The notes: generated from the sequence alone by a model not told the origin. A stretch of DNA of 64,000 bases from an uncultured Alphaproteobacteria bacterium (GCA_903860975.1 CAIOSI010000021.1:124001-188000); one strand, 5' to 3'; numbered from the stretch's first letter, positions 42,707-52,582 are shown. Numbers and translations are program-made.

Positions 42707-43894
42707 TCATGGCCGCTCTAAAGCTACCCGCACGCCTTCCCACATCGCTGCCCGCGCGGCGCTAAGCTCCTTGCCCGTGGGCGTTGGCCAGGCGGCGTTC
42801 TGCACGATAATCACGTGTTCCTTCGGGAAGGTCGTAACCGACTGGCCGAAGATGCCAATGCCAGAGTAGCTACCGCCTTCCTGAATCCACCAGAAGTAGC
42901 CATAGCCGCCAGGTGCCTTTGTGCCGTTGTCGATTTCGCGCTTTGTAGCCTCGGCAACCCAGCCCCTTGGCACAATCCGCTTTCCGTTCGCGATGCCATC
43001 GCCGGCGATAAACAGGCCAACCCGCGCGTAGTCACGAAGCGTCATGGATATGCAGCAACCACCACGTTCCTGCTCGCCCGGATCGGTCATCCAGATGGCG
43101 TCTTGTTCCATGCCATAGGGCTTCCAGATCTTCTCGGAGGCATACTGCGCCAGGCTTTTGCCGGTGGCCTTGGAAACCAGAACGCCCACCAGGTCGGTCT
43201 CGCCCGTGTTGTAGTGGAAGACCGTCCCGGGCTCGTGCTCCCGCGGCAGCTTTCGCAGATAGCTGACCATCGGATTGATCCCCGGCTCCGTCACCGACCC
43301 GCCAGCCTTGGCGACGTCGGAATTTGGGTCGAGGTAGTCCTCGTTCCACTTTACGCCCGAGCTCATCATCAGCATCTGGCGGACGGTAACCCCATCATAG
43401 GCCGACCCCTTCAGGTCGGTGACGTAGTTTGTGACGGGATCGTCCAGGCTCTTGATCTTGCCGTCCTGAATCGCGGCGCCGACGAGTGTCGATGTCACCG
43501 ACTTCGCGACTGAGGATGAAGTCCAGCGGTCGGTTGGCTTGCGACCCAGGCCGTAGTTCTCCAGTACAATCTTGCCGTCCTTCAGGATAAGAAGACCCGA
43601 GACGCGATAGGCCTTCATATAGGCCTCGATGGTCCAGGTCTTACCGGCGTAGTCGAAGGTCGGGTCGATCTGCCGCGTGGCTGCAGGTAGAGGATGGACA
43701 GTCTTTCCACGCGCGATCGTGTGGGTCTTGAAGATGTGTTCGATATCGCGAAAGCCCTTGGCCTGCTCTTCGCCTTTCCAGTTAAGGATGCTTGCGATCG
43801 CCGCCGGCCGCGACGGGTCGATGGAAACCTGTGCCTCAGCCACGGTCGCGCTAAACGCAAAGGCTCCCGTAATCACCCACAACAAGCCCTTCAT
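42707..43894 (-). CDS. Exported serine beta-lactamase family protein
   Basis: Class C/penicillin-binding-like serine hydrolase (395 aa) with a signal peptide (MKGLLWVITGAFAFSATVAEAQ). The SxxK catalytic motif is SSVAKSVTSTLVGAAI (S and K at about 149 and 152) and the YxN-type motif is YNTGETDLVGVL (YNT). Sequence GYGYFWWIQEGGSYSGIGIFGQ resembles esterases and D-aminopeptidases of this fold, so resistance cannot be assumed. ATG 43894 follows GGAGAG; two upstream ATGs (43900, 43960) are less likely. Divergent from the flavoprotein gene across 80 bp. Confidence 0.9.
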   Translation of the reverse strand: MKGLLWVITGAFAFSATVAEAQVSIDPSRPAAIASILNWKGEEQAKGFRDIEHIFKTHTIARGKTVHPLPAATRQIDPTFDYAGKTWTIEAYMKAYRVSGLLILKDGKIVLENYGLGRKPTDRWTSSSVAKSVTSTLVGAAIQDGKIKSLDDPVTNYVTDLKGSAYDGVTVRQMLMMSSGVKWNEDYLDPNSDVAKAGGSVTEPGINPMVSYLRKLPREHEPGTVFHYNTGETDLVGVLVSKATGKSLAQYASEKIWKPYGMEQDAIWMTDPGEQERGGCCISMTLRDYARVGLFIAGDGIANGKRIVPRGWVAEATKREIDNGTKAPGGYGYFWWIQEGGSYSGIGIFGQSVTTFPKEHVIIVQNAAWPTPTGKELSAARAAMWEGVRVALERP

Positions 43895-43974
43895 GCGCAT
43901 CTCTCCATTTGCTCCAAATCTATCCGAAGGTGCCGGCGCTTCCAATGGCCCGACTTCCACGCTAGGCGAGACCT

Positions 43975-45087
43975 ATGGCCGATTTCGACTTTGATGCGGT
44001 GATCGTTGGCGCAGGCGCCGTGGGCTTGGCCTGCGCCTACGCCTTGACCCAGCGTGGTCTCGTCGTCGCGGTACTCGATAAGGATGGCTCGATTGGTCAG
44101 GGGGTCTCGTCGCGCAATTCCGAAGTGATCCACGGGGGGCTCTACTATCCTACGGGTTCACTGAAGGCCCGCCTCTGCGTCGAGGGCCGGCGCCTGCTAT
44201 ACGCATTCCTCGAGGCTCGCCATGTCGATTTCGATCGATGCGGAAAGCTGGTTGTGGCGACCAATCTGGATGAGGTCGCTCGCCTCAGTGCTATCCTTGA
44301 ACAGGCCCATGCGAATGACGTCGAGGGCATGGGGGAGCTGACGAAGGCTCAGGCCTTGGCGTTGGAGCCATTGCTGAATTGCGAAGGCGCCTTGATCTCG
44401 CCGCAGAGCGGCGTGTTCGACAGTCATGGCTATATGCTGGCTTTGCTGGGCGAGATCGAGGCCGGCGGCGGGGCGGTGGTCGTCGCGACACCGTTCGAAG
44501 GGGCGACCCCGTTGGAGGGCGGTGGCTTCAAGGTCCACGCTGGCGGGGCCGAGCCGGCTCAGCTGACCTGTCGCTTCCTGGTCACTGCGCCGGGTCTGTC
44601 AGCCCAGGCCGTCGCCTCCACAATCGAAGGTTTCCCTGCGGCAAGCATACCTAAGGGTCACTACGGTAAGGGCATGTACTTTCGCCTGGTCGGCAAGGCA
44701 CCCTTCGCGCGATTGATTTATCCGCCGCCTATTCCTGGCGCGCTCGGCACTCACTACCGTCGCGATCTTGGCGGCCAGGCGGTGTTCGGGCCAGACCTGA
44801 ACTATGTCGAGGCCCTCGACTATAGCGTTGACCCTGCTGCGGCGCCGGTCTTCGCGCAGTATATCCGCAAATTCTGGCCGGGCTTGCCAGATGGCGCACT
44901 CACGCCCGACTACGCCGGCATCCGCCCAAAGCTCCATGGCCCCGGCGAGCCTCAGCCAGACTTCCAACTTGATGGTGTCGATATCCATGGACTGCCAGGC
45001 CTGATGGCGCTTTTTGGTATCGAGAGCCCCGGACTTACATCGTCGTTGGCGATCGGCGAGGAAGTGGTCAAGCGGCTGGGACTCTAG
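43975..45087 (+). CDS. FAD-dependent oxidoreductase, L-2-hydroxyglutarate dehydrogenase-like
   Basis: DAO-family flavoprotein of 370 aa: Rossmann motif VIVGAGAVGLACAYALTQRGL at the N-terminus, SSRNSEVIHGGLYYPTGSLKARLCVEGRRLLY, a pattern characteristic of LhgO/L2HGDH, and the C-terminal FAD segment LPGLMALFGIESPGLTSSLAIGEE. It likely oxidises L-2-hydroxyglutarate to 2-oxoglutarate; other hydroxyacids cannot be excluded. No signal peptide. The M1 peptidase gene follows after 60 bp. Confidence 0.9.
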   Translation: MADFDFDAVIVGAGAVGLACAYALTQRGLVVAVLDKDGSIGQGVSSRNSEVIHGGLYYPTGSLKARLCVEGRRLLYAFLEARHVDFDRCGKLVVATNLDEVARLSAILEQAHANDVEGMGELTKAQALALEPLLNCEGALISPQSGVFDSHGYMLALLGEIEAGGGAVVVATPFEGATPLEGGGFKVHAGGAEPAQLTCRFLVTAPGLSAQAVASTIEGFPAASIPKGHYGKGMYFRLVGKAPFARLIYPPPIPGALGTHYRRDLGGQAVFGPDLNYVEALDYSVDPAAAPVFAQYIRKFWPGLPDGALTPDYAGIRPKLHGPGEPQPDFQLDGVDIHGLPGLMALFGIESPGLTSSLAIGEEVVKRLGL

Positions 45088-45147
45088 CCTGGTCTTGCGC
45101 GACATCGCGCGTCGCGCGAGATGAGGGGCTGAGTTTGGAGAGCCCAC

Positions 45148-47100
45148 ATGACGCTGCGACTGTTGACGATTCTGGCCGTGGTGGCTGCTGCGTTTGCGCC
45201 GGCCGCTCAAGGCCAGCCAACCGCGGCCTACGATCCTTTGAAGACCTTTGGCCCGCTTTCCTTGCCAGCGCCGGCCAACAACTTGCGCACCGGCTCTGGC
45301 GCGCCAGGCGCGGCCTATTGGCAGAACCGCGCGGACTTCAAAATTGCAGCCAAGATCGACACCGCAGCTCACGTGCTCACAGGCGATGAGACGATCACCT
45401 ATACCAACAACAGCTCCGAAGCCCTGGGCTTCCTCTGGCTTCAGATGGACCAGAACCTCTACCGCCGCGAAAGTCGTGGCTACGCCATGTCAGGCGGCCG
45501 CCGCGTTGATCCCAAGCTATCGACTGACGGCTACATAATCGATGCTGTGACGGTCGACGGAAAACCCGTCAAGACGTTGATCAGCGACACTCGCATGCGC
45601 GTTGACTTGGAGGCACCGGTCACGTCGGGTGGCGGGAAGGTTCAAGTCCATGTTCGCTACCATTTTACGATCCCAGGCCTGTTCGGCGGGCGCATGGCCT
45701 GGAATGCCAACAAATCCGGTGACATATACGATCTAGCGCAATGGTACCCGCGCCTGCAGGTTTTCGATGACGTACGGGGCTGGGATACGCTTCCTTATCT
45801 CGCGAACGAATTTTACCTGGAGTACGGCATGTTCGACTACGCCGTGACGGTGCCGGCTGACATGCTGGTTGCCGGATCCGGCGCGCTCACCAATCCGAAC
45901 GAGGTGCTTAGCCGCGAACAACGCGCGCGCTGGGATATTGCCAAGGCAAGCGACAAGACGGTGGTCATCCGTGCACGTGAGGAAGTGGCCGCAACACCGC
46001 CGGCCAATGGTGCGACAAAGACGTGGCGTTTCCATATGGAGAATACGCGCGATGTGGCTTTTTCGGCCAGTCGAGCGTTTGTCTGGGATGCAGCCCGGAT
46101 CAATTTGCCGCATGGTAAGACCGCCATGGCACAGTCTGTCTATCCGCCGGAGAGCGTCGGCCAGGAAGGCTGGAGCCGGTCAACCGAATATATGAAGGAC
46201 TCCGTCGAGCGGTTCTCCAAGCGCTGGTATCCTTATCCCTGGCCGAATGCGATCAACGTCGCAGGGCCAGCGACCGGGATGGAATATCCAGGCATCGTCT
46301 TCGATGGCATCACGGACAGGACCAAGACCCTCTTCTTCATCTCAGCCCACGAGATTGGGCATACTTGGTTCCCGATGGTTGTTGGCTCCGATGAGCGGCG
46401 CGACGCGTGGATGGACGAGGGTTTCAATACCTTCATTGATGTCTACGAGTCCGACGACTTCGCAAACGGCGTCTATGGGCCCAAGCGCGACGGCGAATAT
46501 GCGCCAGGCGCCGGGACGCCGGCCGAGCAGATCGCAGAGCTGCTGAGAGATCCAGACGCTCCGCCCATCGTCAGCCGCGCCGATTCGGTGCGCGAGAAAT
46601 ATCGCCACCCCGTGACCTACTTCAAAGCTGCCTTTGGTCTCACCCTGCTGCGCGAAGAGATCCTGGGCCCAGACAGGTTCGACCTAGCGTTTCGCAAGTA
46701 TATCTCCGACTGGGCTTTCAAACATCCCAAGCCCAGCGACTTCTTCCGGGCGATGGAGAGCGCAGGCGGCGAAGACCTTTCCTATTTTTGGCGTGGTTAT
46801 TTCCTTAACAACTGGACCCACGATATGGCTGTCAGCGACGTGACCTACGTCGATGGAGATCCCGCTAAGGGCGCCCATGTGACTTTGGAAAATCGTGGGC
46901 AACTGGTCTTGCCGGCCACGCTTCGGATCCTCTTCAAGGACGGCAAGAAACTGGACATCCGCGTTCCGGTGGAGACCTGGATGCAGTCGGGTCGGCACGT
47001 TTATGTGCTGGACGGCGGTGCCATCGCCGACGCCACGGTCGATCCCGACCGCCGCTTGCCCGACGCAGACCGCAGCAACAACAGTTTCAAACCGAAGTGA
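45148..47100 (+). CDS. Exported M1 family zinc metallopeptidase
   Basis: A gluzincin of 650 aa. A signal peptide ends near AAQGQ (residue 23); the N-terminal beta domain spans about 60-340. The catalytic site is HEIGHTWFPMVVGSDERRDAWMDEGF, HExxH with the distal Glu 18 residues later. The usual GAMEN exopeptidase motif is replaced by GMEYPG, as in several secreted M1 members. It probably degrades peptides in the periplasm. The ribosome-binding site is TTGGAGAG. The nitronate monooxygenase gene follows after 32 bp. Confidence 0.93.
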   Translation: MTLRLLTILAVVAAAFAPAAQGQPTAAYDPLKTFGPLSLPAPANNLRTGSGAPGAAYWQNRADFKIAAKIDTAAHVLTGDETITYTNNSSEALGFLWLQMDQNLYRRESRGYAMSGGRRVDPKLSTDGYIIDAVTVDGKPVKTLISDTRMRVDLEAPVTSGGGKVQVHVRYHFTIPGLFGGRMAWNANKSGDIYDLAQWYPRLQVFDDVRGWDTLPYLANEFYLEYGMFDYAVTVPADMLVAGSGALTNPNEVLSREQRARWDIAKASDKTVVIRAREEVAATPPANGATKTWRFHMENTRDVAFSASRAFVWDAARINLPHGKTAMAQSVYPPESVGQEGWSRSTEYMKDSVERFSKRWYPYPWPNAINVAGPATGMEYPGIVFDGITDRTKTLFFISAHEIGHTWFPMVVGSDERRDAWMDEGFNTFIDVYESDDFANGVYGPKRDGEYAPGAGTPAEQIAELLRDPDAPPIVSRADSVREKYRHPVTYFKAAFGLTLLREEILGPDRFDLAFRKYISDWAFKHPKPSDFFRAMESAGGEDLSYFWRGYFLNNWTHDMAVSDVTYVDGDPAKGAHVTLENRGQLVLPATLRILFKDGKKLDIRVPVETWMQSGRHVYVLDGGAIADATVDPDRRLPDADRSNNSFKPK

Positions 47101-47132
47101 TCCAGCTCTCAGGCGGATAAGCGGAGTGTCGA

Positions 47133-48077
47133 GTGAAGAACCGCATCACCGAACTTTTGGGCGTGAAATACCCCATTCTGCAAGCGCCGATGGGCTGGAT
47201 TGCACGCGCGCAGCTGGCGTCTGCTGTATCCAACGCTGGTGGGCTTGGCATCATCGAAACCTCCTCTGGCCGCCTCGATGAGGTGCGCCAGGAGGTCAGG
47301 AAGATGCAGACGCTGACCGATAAACCCTGGGGCATCAACGTCGCCCAGGCCTTCGTGCGCGACCCCGATATCGTGCGGTTTGTCGTCGACCAGGGCGTGA
47401 AGTTCGTCACCACATCCGCAGGCGATCCGAACAAATACTGTGAGGCCCTGAAGCTGGAGGGCCTGACCGTCTTTCATGTGGTCCCGTCTTTGACGGCAGC
47501 CCTGAAGGCCATTGAGGCCGGTGTCGACGGGCTCGTCGTCGAGGGCGGCGAAGGTGGGGGCTTTAAAAACGGTCGTGACGTCGCAACCATGGTGCTGCTG
47601 CCGTTGATCTGTTCAAAGGTCGGCGTGCCGGTAATCGCTGCAGGCGGCATCACCGACGGACGTACCATGGCGGCGGCCTTCGCGCTGGGCGCAGAGGGCG
47701 TCCAGATGGGCACGCGAATGGTCTCGGCCGCAGAGAGCCCGGTGCACCAGAACTGGAAGAATGCGATCCTGGCCGCCAAAGAAACAGATACCGTCTTTCT
47801 GAACCGTTTCGGTCCAGGACCTGCGCTGCGGGCGCTAAGGACCCAGAAGACCACCGCCTATGAGATCTCGGCACCTGAAAATATAATGACCGAGTTTGGC
47901 AACGCGCTGGATCTCTACTTCGGCGGCGACATGGAGGCGTCCATCGCGCTGTCAGGTCAGGTCGCTGGACGGATCGATACGGTTAAGCCTGTGGCCCAGA
48001 TCATCAAGGAAACGGTCGAAGAGTTCGAGGCGACCGTAGCGGAGATTGGGATGCGATACGGTGTGGCTGCGGTCTAA
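47133..48077 (+). CDS. Nitronate monooxygenase family flavoprotein
   Basis: FMN-dependent TIM-barrel enzyme (314 aa) of the 2-nitropropane dioxygenase/FabK group: GVKYPILQAPMGWIARAQLASAVSNAGGLGIIE at the N-terminus, GVDGLVVEGGEGGGFKNGRD and VPVIAAGGITDGRTMAAAFALGAEGVQMGTRM as the phosphate-binding region. It lacks the catalytic His of class I nitronate monooxygenases at the EGGEGGG position (EGxEAGGH in those), so it may be a class II member or an enoyl reductase. Start is GTG after GCGGAG. Confidence 0.9.
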   Translation: MKNRITELLGVKYPILQAPMGWIARAQLASAVSNAGGLGIIETSSGRLDEVRQEVRKMQTLTDKPWGINVAQAFVRDPDIVRFVVDQGVKFVTTSAGDPNKYCEALKLEGLTVFHVVPSLTAALKAIEAGVDGLVVEGGEGGGFKNGRDVATMVLLPLICSKVGVPVIAAGGITDGRTMAAAFALGAEGVQMGTRMVSAAESPVHQNWKNAILAAKETDTVFLNRFGPGPALRALRTQKTTAYEISAPENIMTEFGNALDLYFGGDMEASIALSGQVAGRIDTVKPVAQIIKETVEEFEATVAEIGMRYGVAAV

Positions 48078-48130
48078 CGGCTGTGTTCATCTCTTTCCCA
48101 CTCGCAGATGAGCGGAATGGCATGAGTTTT

Positions 48131-49918
48131 TCAGATTGTTCCCACGACGCTGGCCAACGCTTCCGCCGGTGAGGCCCCCTCAAGGTGGATGCGCGACCAT
48201 AGGGCGAAGAACAAGAGTGGCCATCTGACGCCCGAAGCTCCAGCTATGAACGCTTCGGCGGCATCTGGCTTCGCCAGTCGGACAGCGGCTATGTCGCCCA
48301 GGCGAGCGGCTATATCGGCGGCGCGGGGCGCGATCCAGGTGTCGACGGGGACTGTGAAGCCCTGTTTGCGAGCCCAGGGATCGGCAGCCGGGCAGGCCCT
48401 CTCTAGCCATTTGCGAAGCAGCCACTTGCCATAGCGTCCCTGGACTTTGAGCCGGTCGGGCAGCGGAAAGGCAAATTCGGCGACGGCGCGGTCGAGAAAG
48501 GGCGTGCGCCCCTCCAGACCATGGGCCATCAGGCATCGGTCGAGTTTGAGCAACAGGTCGTTCGGCAACCAGGTCGCCACGTCCGCCCATTGGGCCTGCT
48601 GAAGGGGCGTCAGGCCCGGGGGTGCGGTCGCCTCTATCCGCCATCGGTCCAAGGTTGCGGCATCTGCGCCACGAGGCTCCGCCGGTCGGCCGCCCATCCA
48701 GCCGGGCCGCAGCGCCCGACGATAGCGACCATAGCCGCCAAACAGCTCATCGCCGCCCTCTCCAGTCAGCACCACCGTCAGCGTGCCCTTTGCGGCTTCT
48801 GCCAGCTTGTAGGTCGGTAGCGTCGCATAGTCCGCCGTTGGGTCATCCAGGGCCCATGCGACCTCAGGTGCGATCCGCCAGAAATCCGCCTCTCCAAACG
48901 TTGTTTCGCGCCAATCCAGATTTAGGGCCTTGGCCACGCGCTCGGCTTGAGCGCGCTCATCCGCTGCGCCTGGGGCGTCGAAGCCACAGGTGAAGGCTGT
49001 AACGGGGCGTTCGTTCAGACGCGCCATCAGGGTTGCGATGGCGGCGGAATCGATGCCGCCGGAGAGGAACAACCCATAGGGTACATCGGAACGCTGGTGC
49101 ACACGGACGCTGTTCTCGAGGACGGTGTCGAGCCTGCCCAACAGCGTTTCATCATCCGGCTTGTTTCGGTGATCTGAGCTCGGGCTTCGAACCGGCACGC
49201 CCGTTTGGTCACTGCTGATCGTCGCGCGACCCACCTTGGAAGTCTGAGCAAAGATCGATTCCGCAGCGGCTGTGCGAAGCGCAAGCCGTCGCCAGTTGGC
49301 GATGATACGTCCGTCTTTTATCTCGCAGATTTCGCCAGGGACGAGCCGGCGGAGCCCCTGGAACGTCGTTCGAGCGCCCAGCGTGTAGTTCAAGGCCAAA
49401 AGCTCCTTGGCCCCCGCCTCGTCCATGACCGCCTGCATCAGGCCGGCCTTGAAGAAGGCGCGAGGTTCAGAGGCGAAGGCCAAGCCCCCTTCATGCTGCA
49501 TAATGTAGAGGGGCTTGATGCCGAAAGGGTCGCGAGCAAGGAACGCCCGGCCGTCGTGTCCGATCAGACAAAAGGCGTACATGCCGCGCAATCGCTCGAA
49601 GGCCTTCTCACCTTCCTTGGCATAGAGATGCAGCAGGGGTTCGAAGTCTGAACCGGTGGCGAGGACGCCGTTCAGCTGATGCTCTTCAGCCAGTTCTCGA
49701 TAGTTGTAGATTTCGCCATTTCCGATGACGGTCGATCCAGCGGCATGCAGCGGCTGCCAACCGCCCTCAAGGTCGATAATCGAAAGCCGTGCGTGCGCCG
49801 CCGACCAGCCAGGGCCGCTCTCGGTGCGCACGCCGTCAGGACCCCGGTGGGTCAAGGCGCCGATCATCTCAGCAGAGCGGGGATCACGCCCGCCCAGCTG
49901 TCCTGCGATGCCGCACAT
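48131..49918 (-). CDS. Glutamine-dependent asparagine synthetase-like protein
   Basis: Amidotransferase of 595 aa with the N-terminal nucleophile C2 (MCGIAGQLGG), glutaminase motifs ALTHRGPDGV, RLSIIDLEGG, GNGEIYNYREL and SDFEPLLHLYA, then the PP-loop ATPase SGGIDS (about 286-291) and VLTGEGGDELFGGYGRYRR. It makes asparagine or amidates another acceptor. A Ser/Arg-rich linker at about residues 212-256 separates the domains and looks like an insertion. It immediately follows a glycosyltransferase gene, so a role in envelope polysaccharide modification is possible. Confidence 0.92.
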   Translation of the reverse strand: MCGIAGQLGGRDPRSAEMIGALTHRGPDGVRTESGPGWSAAHARLSIIDLEGGWQPLHAAGSTVIGNGEIYNYRELAEEHQLNGVLATGSDFEPLLHLYAKEGEKAFERLRGMYAFCLIGHDGRAFLARDPFGIKPLYIMQHEGGLAFASEPRAFFKAGLMQAVMDEAGAKELLALNYTLGARTTFQGLRRLVPGEICEIKDGRIIANWRRLALRTAAAESIFAQTSKVGRATISSDQTGVPVRSPSSDHRNKPDDETLLGRLDTVLENSVRVHQRSDVPYGLFLSGGIDSAAIATLMARLNERPVTAFTCGFDAPGAADERAQAERVAKALNLDWRETTFGEADFWRIAPEVAWALDDPTADYATLPTYKLAEAAKGTLTVVLTGEGGDELFGGYGRYRRALRPGWMGGRPAEPRGADAATLDRWRIEATAPPGLTPLQQAQWADVATWLPNDLLLKLDRCLMAHGLEGRTPFLDRAVAEFAFPLPDRLKVQGRYGKWLLRKWLERACPAADPWARKQGFTVPVDTWIAPRAADIAARLGDIAAVRLAKPDAAEAFIAGASGVRWPLLFFALWSRIHLEGASPAEALASVVGTI

Positions 49919-50947
49919 TCAGCTGACCCCGTAATCGGAAAAGACAGTCTTCCACTGGGACACGACAGCGGCCTCGGAGAACTCAGCGGCCACCCGCTCA
50001 CGACCGCGCCCCGCAAATTGGGCACTGAGTTTCGGGTCAGCCAGGACCCGGCGCACCCCTTCAGCAAGGGCCCCCGCATCATTGAGCGGGACGAGTAGAC
50101 CGTCTTGCTCAGTCTTGATCAGGCTGCCAGGGCCCTGACTTGCGGCCGCCACGACGGGCAGGCCATGCGCCCAGGCCTGAATCACGACGTTTCCCAATGG
50201 CTCATAGCGCGAGGGAAAGACGCAGACATCGGCTGCGCGATAAAGCGCAGAGGGGTCGGTTCGCCACCCCAGAAACCGGACTCGGCCCTGTACGCCAAGC
50301 GCTTCGGCCATGGCCTTCAGCTTGGTCTCAAGAGGACCGACGCCCGCAATCCAGAGGTAGGCCTCCGGCAGCTCAGCCAGCGCCTGTAGGCTGACGTCGT
50401 GAGCCTTGGAATCGTGCAGTCTGCCCATGGCTAAAAGAAGGGGGGCGTCTTTGGGCGTCGTCAGGCTTGCGCGGTCGGCCGGGGCGCCGTGCGGCGGGGC
50501 GGCAGCGAAATTGGGGATGTAGCGAACCCGGCCGGCGGACCATCCCTGGCCTACGATCCATTCGGCGATGTCTGCGGTATTGGCGATCAGCTCGTCGAAG
50601 CCCGCGTAGTATTTGAGGTCGTAGTAGCCACCGAGCCTGCCGATCCTTGCCCAGGGCCCTTTGGGTGTATGTCGCGCAGCCCGGTTCATCCAGGCGACCA
50701 ACAAGGCGCTGCTGTTGCGATGCGCATAGCCGGCCGCTGCGGTCCTGGTCAGGATGTCCAGTGGCCCGCCGAACCCCAAAACCTTCACCGGCACTCCGGC
50801 AGCGTTCAGTGCAGCCTCACGGCCCTTATGCCGCCGGATGGCGGTCGCGACGCTGACGCCGCCGCGCTTTAAGGCGGTGACGAGGTCCACGAAGTAGGTC
50901 TCCGCCCCTCCGTCGCCGGCCGTTCCCAGAAGATGCAGCACGCTCAT
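49919..50947 (-). CDS. Glycosyltransferase, GT4 type
   Basis: GT-B fold glycosyltransferase (342 aa): MSVLHLLGTAGDGGAETYFVDLVTAL at the N-terminus, LLAMGRLHDSKAHDVSLQAL, LWIAGVGPLETKLKAMAEALGVQGRVRFLGWRTDPSALYRAADVCVFPSRYEPLGNVVIQAWAHGLPVVA, with the sugar-nucleotide-binding ExxGNVVIQA motif. It probably adds a sugar to a surface polysaccharide or lipid. Its stop is directly followed by the ATG of the amidotransferase gene, so they form one unit. No further polysaccharide genes are in the window. Confidence 0.93.
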   Translation of the reverse strand: MSVLHLLGTAGDGGAETYFVDLVTALKRGGVSVATAIRRHKGREAALNAAGVPVKVLGFGGPLDILTRTAAAGYAHRNSSALLVAWMNRAARHTPKGPWARIGRLGGYYDLKYYAGFDELIANTADIAEWIVGQGWSAGRVRYIPNFAAAPPHGAPADRASLTTPKDAPLLLAMGRLHDSKAHDVSLQALAELPEAYLWIAGVGPLETKLKAMAEALGVQGRVRFLGWRTDPSALYRAADVCVFPSRYEPLGNVVIQAWAHGLPVVAAASQGPGSLIKTEQDGLLVPLNDAGALAEGVRRVLADPKLSAQFAGRGRERVAAEFSEAAVVSQWKTVFSDYGVS

Positions 50948-51061
50948 GTAGGCGCAGAAGGTAGCGGGTTGGGAGCGGCGGCAGAAGAAGAAACGCCTGC
51001 CTGAGCTCTTCGCGCGGCGCCGAAGACGCGATTACACCGGTCAGCTAACCTGAGGCCCATT

Positions 51062-51361
51062 GTGAAAAGGGATGTCATAAATCGCCTCACCGGATGGACC
51101 CCGGTCATCATGTCCGCAGCGGCGGTTAGCCTGACCATCGTCGTTGTCAAATCCGGCTGGGAGCGCGACCTGAAGGATGAAGGCGCGGCTGCGCATATAT
51201 GGCAGCGGCTCGTATTGTTGCAGGCACCCTGGATCTTAGCCTTTCTGATGGCGGCAAAATGGGACCGGACGCGACGGGTCGTGGGAGGCTTCGCCCTACA
51301 GCTGGCTGGTTGGGCGCTCGCGCTCGCGCCCGTCCTCATTTTCCATCTCCAGGACGGCTGA
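51062..51361 (+). CDS. Small membrane protein of unknown function
   Basis: A 99-residue protein with three likely membrane helices (about 12-31, 48-66, 73-94). N-terminal VKRDVINRLTGWTPVIMSAAAVSLTIVVVKSGW suggests a periplasmic loop followed by IWQRLVLLQAPWILAFLMAAKW. I recognise no family. The start is GTG at 51062; it lies between the glycosyltransferase (divergent) and the alpha-galactosidase (convergent). Confidence 0.65.
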   Translation: MKRDVINRLTGWTPVIMSAAAVSLTIVVVKSGWERDLKDEGAAAHIWQRLVLLQAPWILAFLMAAKWDRTRRVVGGFALQLAGWALALAPVLIFHLQDG

Positions 51362-51385
51362 ATCGCCGATTTGAGCCCTTAGCCC

Positions 51386-52582
51386 TTATCCTCCGGATTT
51401 GGCTAGCCGCAGCAGCACCACGCCATGCGCCGGCACGACGGCCTTAAACCTGGCAAGCGCGCCCAGGTCCTTGTCAGCCCAGACATCGTGCATGGCGACC
51501 TTGCCCTTCAGGCCAAGGTCGGCCGTCTTGAGCTCCATGTTGGCCGGCAGGTCTGACAGATTGAACAGGCCTACGGCCTTTGCGCCATTGGCGAGCGGGC
51601 GCTCCCAGATCTCTAGCGGGCCCTCCTGTTTAACGCGGTCACCTTGCTTTCCGGCTGGGTCCTGGTCGATGGCGATGACACCCTTGTTCCCGAGAATCGA
51701 TAGCGTCTCGGGCGTCATCTTGCTGAGGTCGTTGCCGGCCAGCAGCGGGGCCGCAAGAATGGCCCAAAGACTCATGTGCGTTCGGTATTCGATCGCGTTC
51801 ATCCCGCCGTTGCCGACTTCCAGCATATCGGGATCGTTCCAAGCGCCGGGCGTCTGGAACTTGGACAGACCAGCCTGGCTTTCGGCGATTTGGATCATGC
51901 GGGGGAACTTGTCGGTAATGTCGCCGGTCGTGCGCCAAAGGACGCCACCGACGGAGCGGCCCCAACGCCAGGGCTGGTAGAAGCCATATTGGCAGAGACT
52001 GTAGACGATGGGCCGACCCGTCGCCTTCAGGGCAGCGCCCATTTTCTCGTACGCAGCCAGTTCGATGGCTTGGGCTTGTTCCAGGCCGCCTGCGGCCTGC
52101 ATTGAGGGGCCCAGGCTGCAGAGGTCATATTTCAGGTAGTCAATACCCCAGGCCGCGTAGGTTTGAGCATCTTGCGTCTCGTGTCCGAGGCTGCCTTCAA
52201 AGTTGGCGCAGGTTTTGGCGCCAGGCGAGGAATAGATGCCAAGCTTCAGGCCCTTGGCGTGAACGTAATCGGCCAGCGCCTTCATGTCTGGAAATTTGGA
52301 ATTGGGATGGATGGTGCCTTGAGCGTCGCGCGCGCCTTCCCAGGTGTCATCGATGTTGATGTAGCGATAGCCGGCCTCGCGCAGACCGCTTGCGACCATG
52401 GCATCGGCCTGGGCGCGCACGGTCGCGTCGTCGATTTTAGCCTCGAAATGGTTCCAGCTGTTCCAACCCATCGGCGGCGTTGATGCCGGACCGGCCTTTG
52501 CAGCGCCGACCCCTAGCGTGATCGCAAGAGCTCCAAACATCGCCACGACAGGCCGCTGTCGCGCTCGTTCTGTCTTACACAT
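51386..52582 (-). CDS. Exported GH27 alpha-galactosidase
   Basis: Alpha-galactosidase of family GH27 (398 aa). Signal peptide (VVAMFGALAITLGVGAAKAG), then PPMGWNSWNHFEAKID, KLGIYSSPGAKTCANFEGS, the nucleophile Asp in GIDYLKYDLCS, the acid/base Asp in NDPDMLEVGNGGM and the C-terminal beta domain. It releases terminal alpha-linked galactose from plant oligosaccharides in the periplasm. ATG at 52582 starts a normal signal peptide; the frame extends 45 bp further upstream. Confidence 0.95.
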   Translation of the reverse strand: MCKTERARQRPVVAMFGALAITLGVGAAKAGPASTPPMGWNSWNHFEAKIDDATVRAQADAMVASGLREAGYRYINIDDTWEGARDAQGTIHPNSKFPDMKALADYVHAKGLKLGIYSSPGAKTCANFEGSLGHETQDAQTYAAWGIDYLKYDLCSLGPSMQAAGGLEQAQAIELAAYEKMGAALKATGRPIVYSLCQYGFYQPWRWGRSVGGVLWRTTGDITDKFPRMIQIAESQAGLSKFQTPGAWNDPDMLEVGNGGMNAIEYRTHMSLWAILAAPLLAGNDLSKMTPETLSILGNKGVIAIDQDPAGKQGDRVKQEGPLEIWERPLANGAKAVGLFNLSDLPANMELKTADLGLKGKVAMHDVWADKDLGALARFKAVVPAHGVVLLRLAKSGG

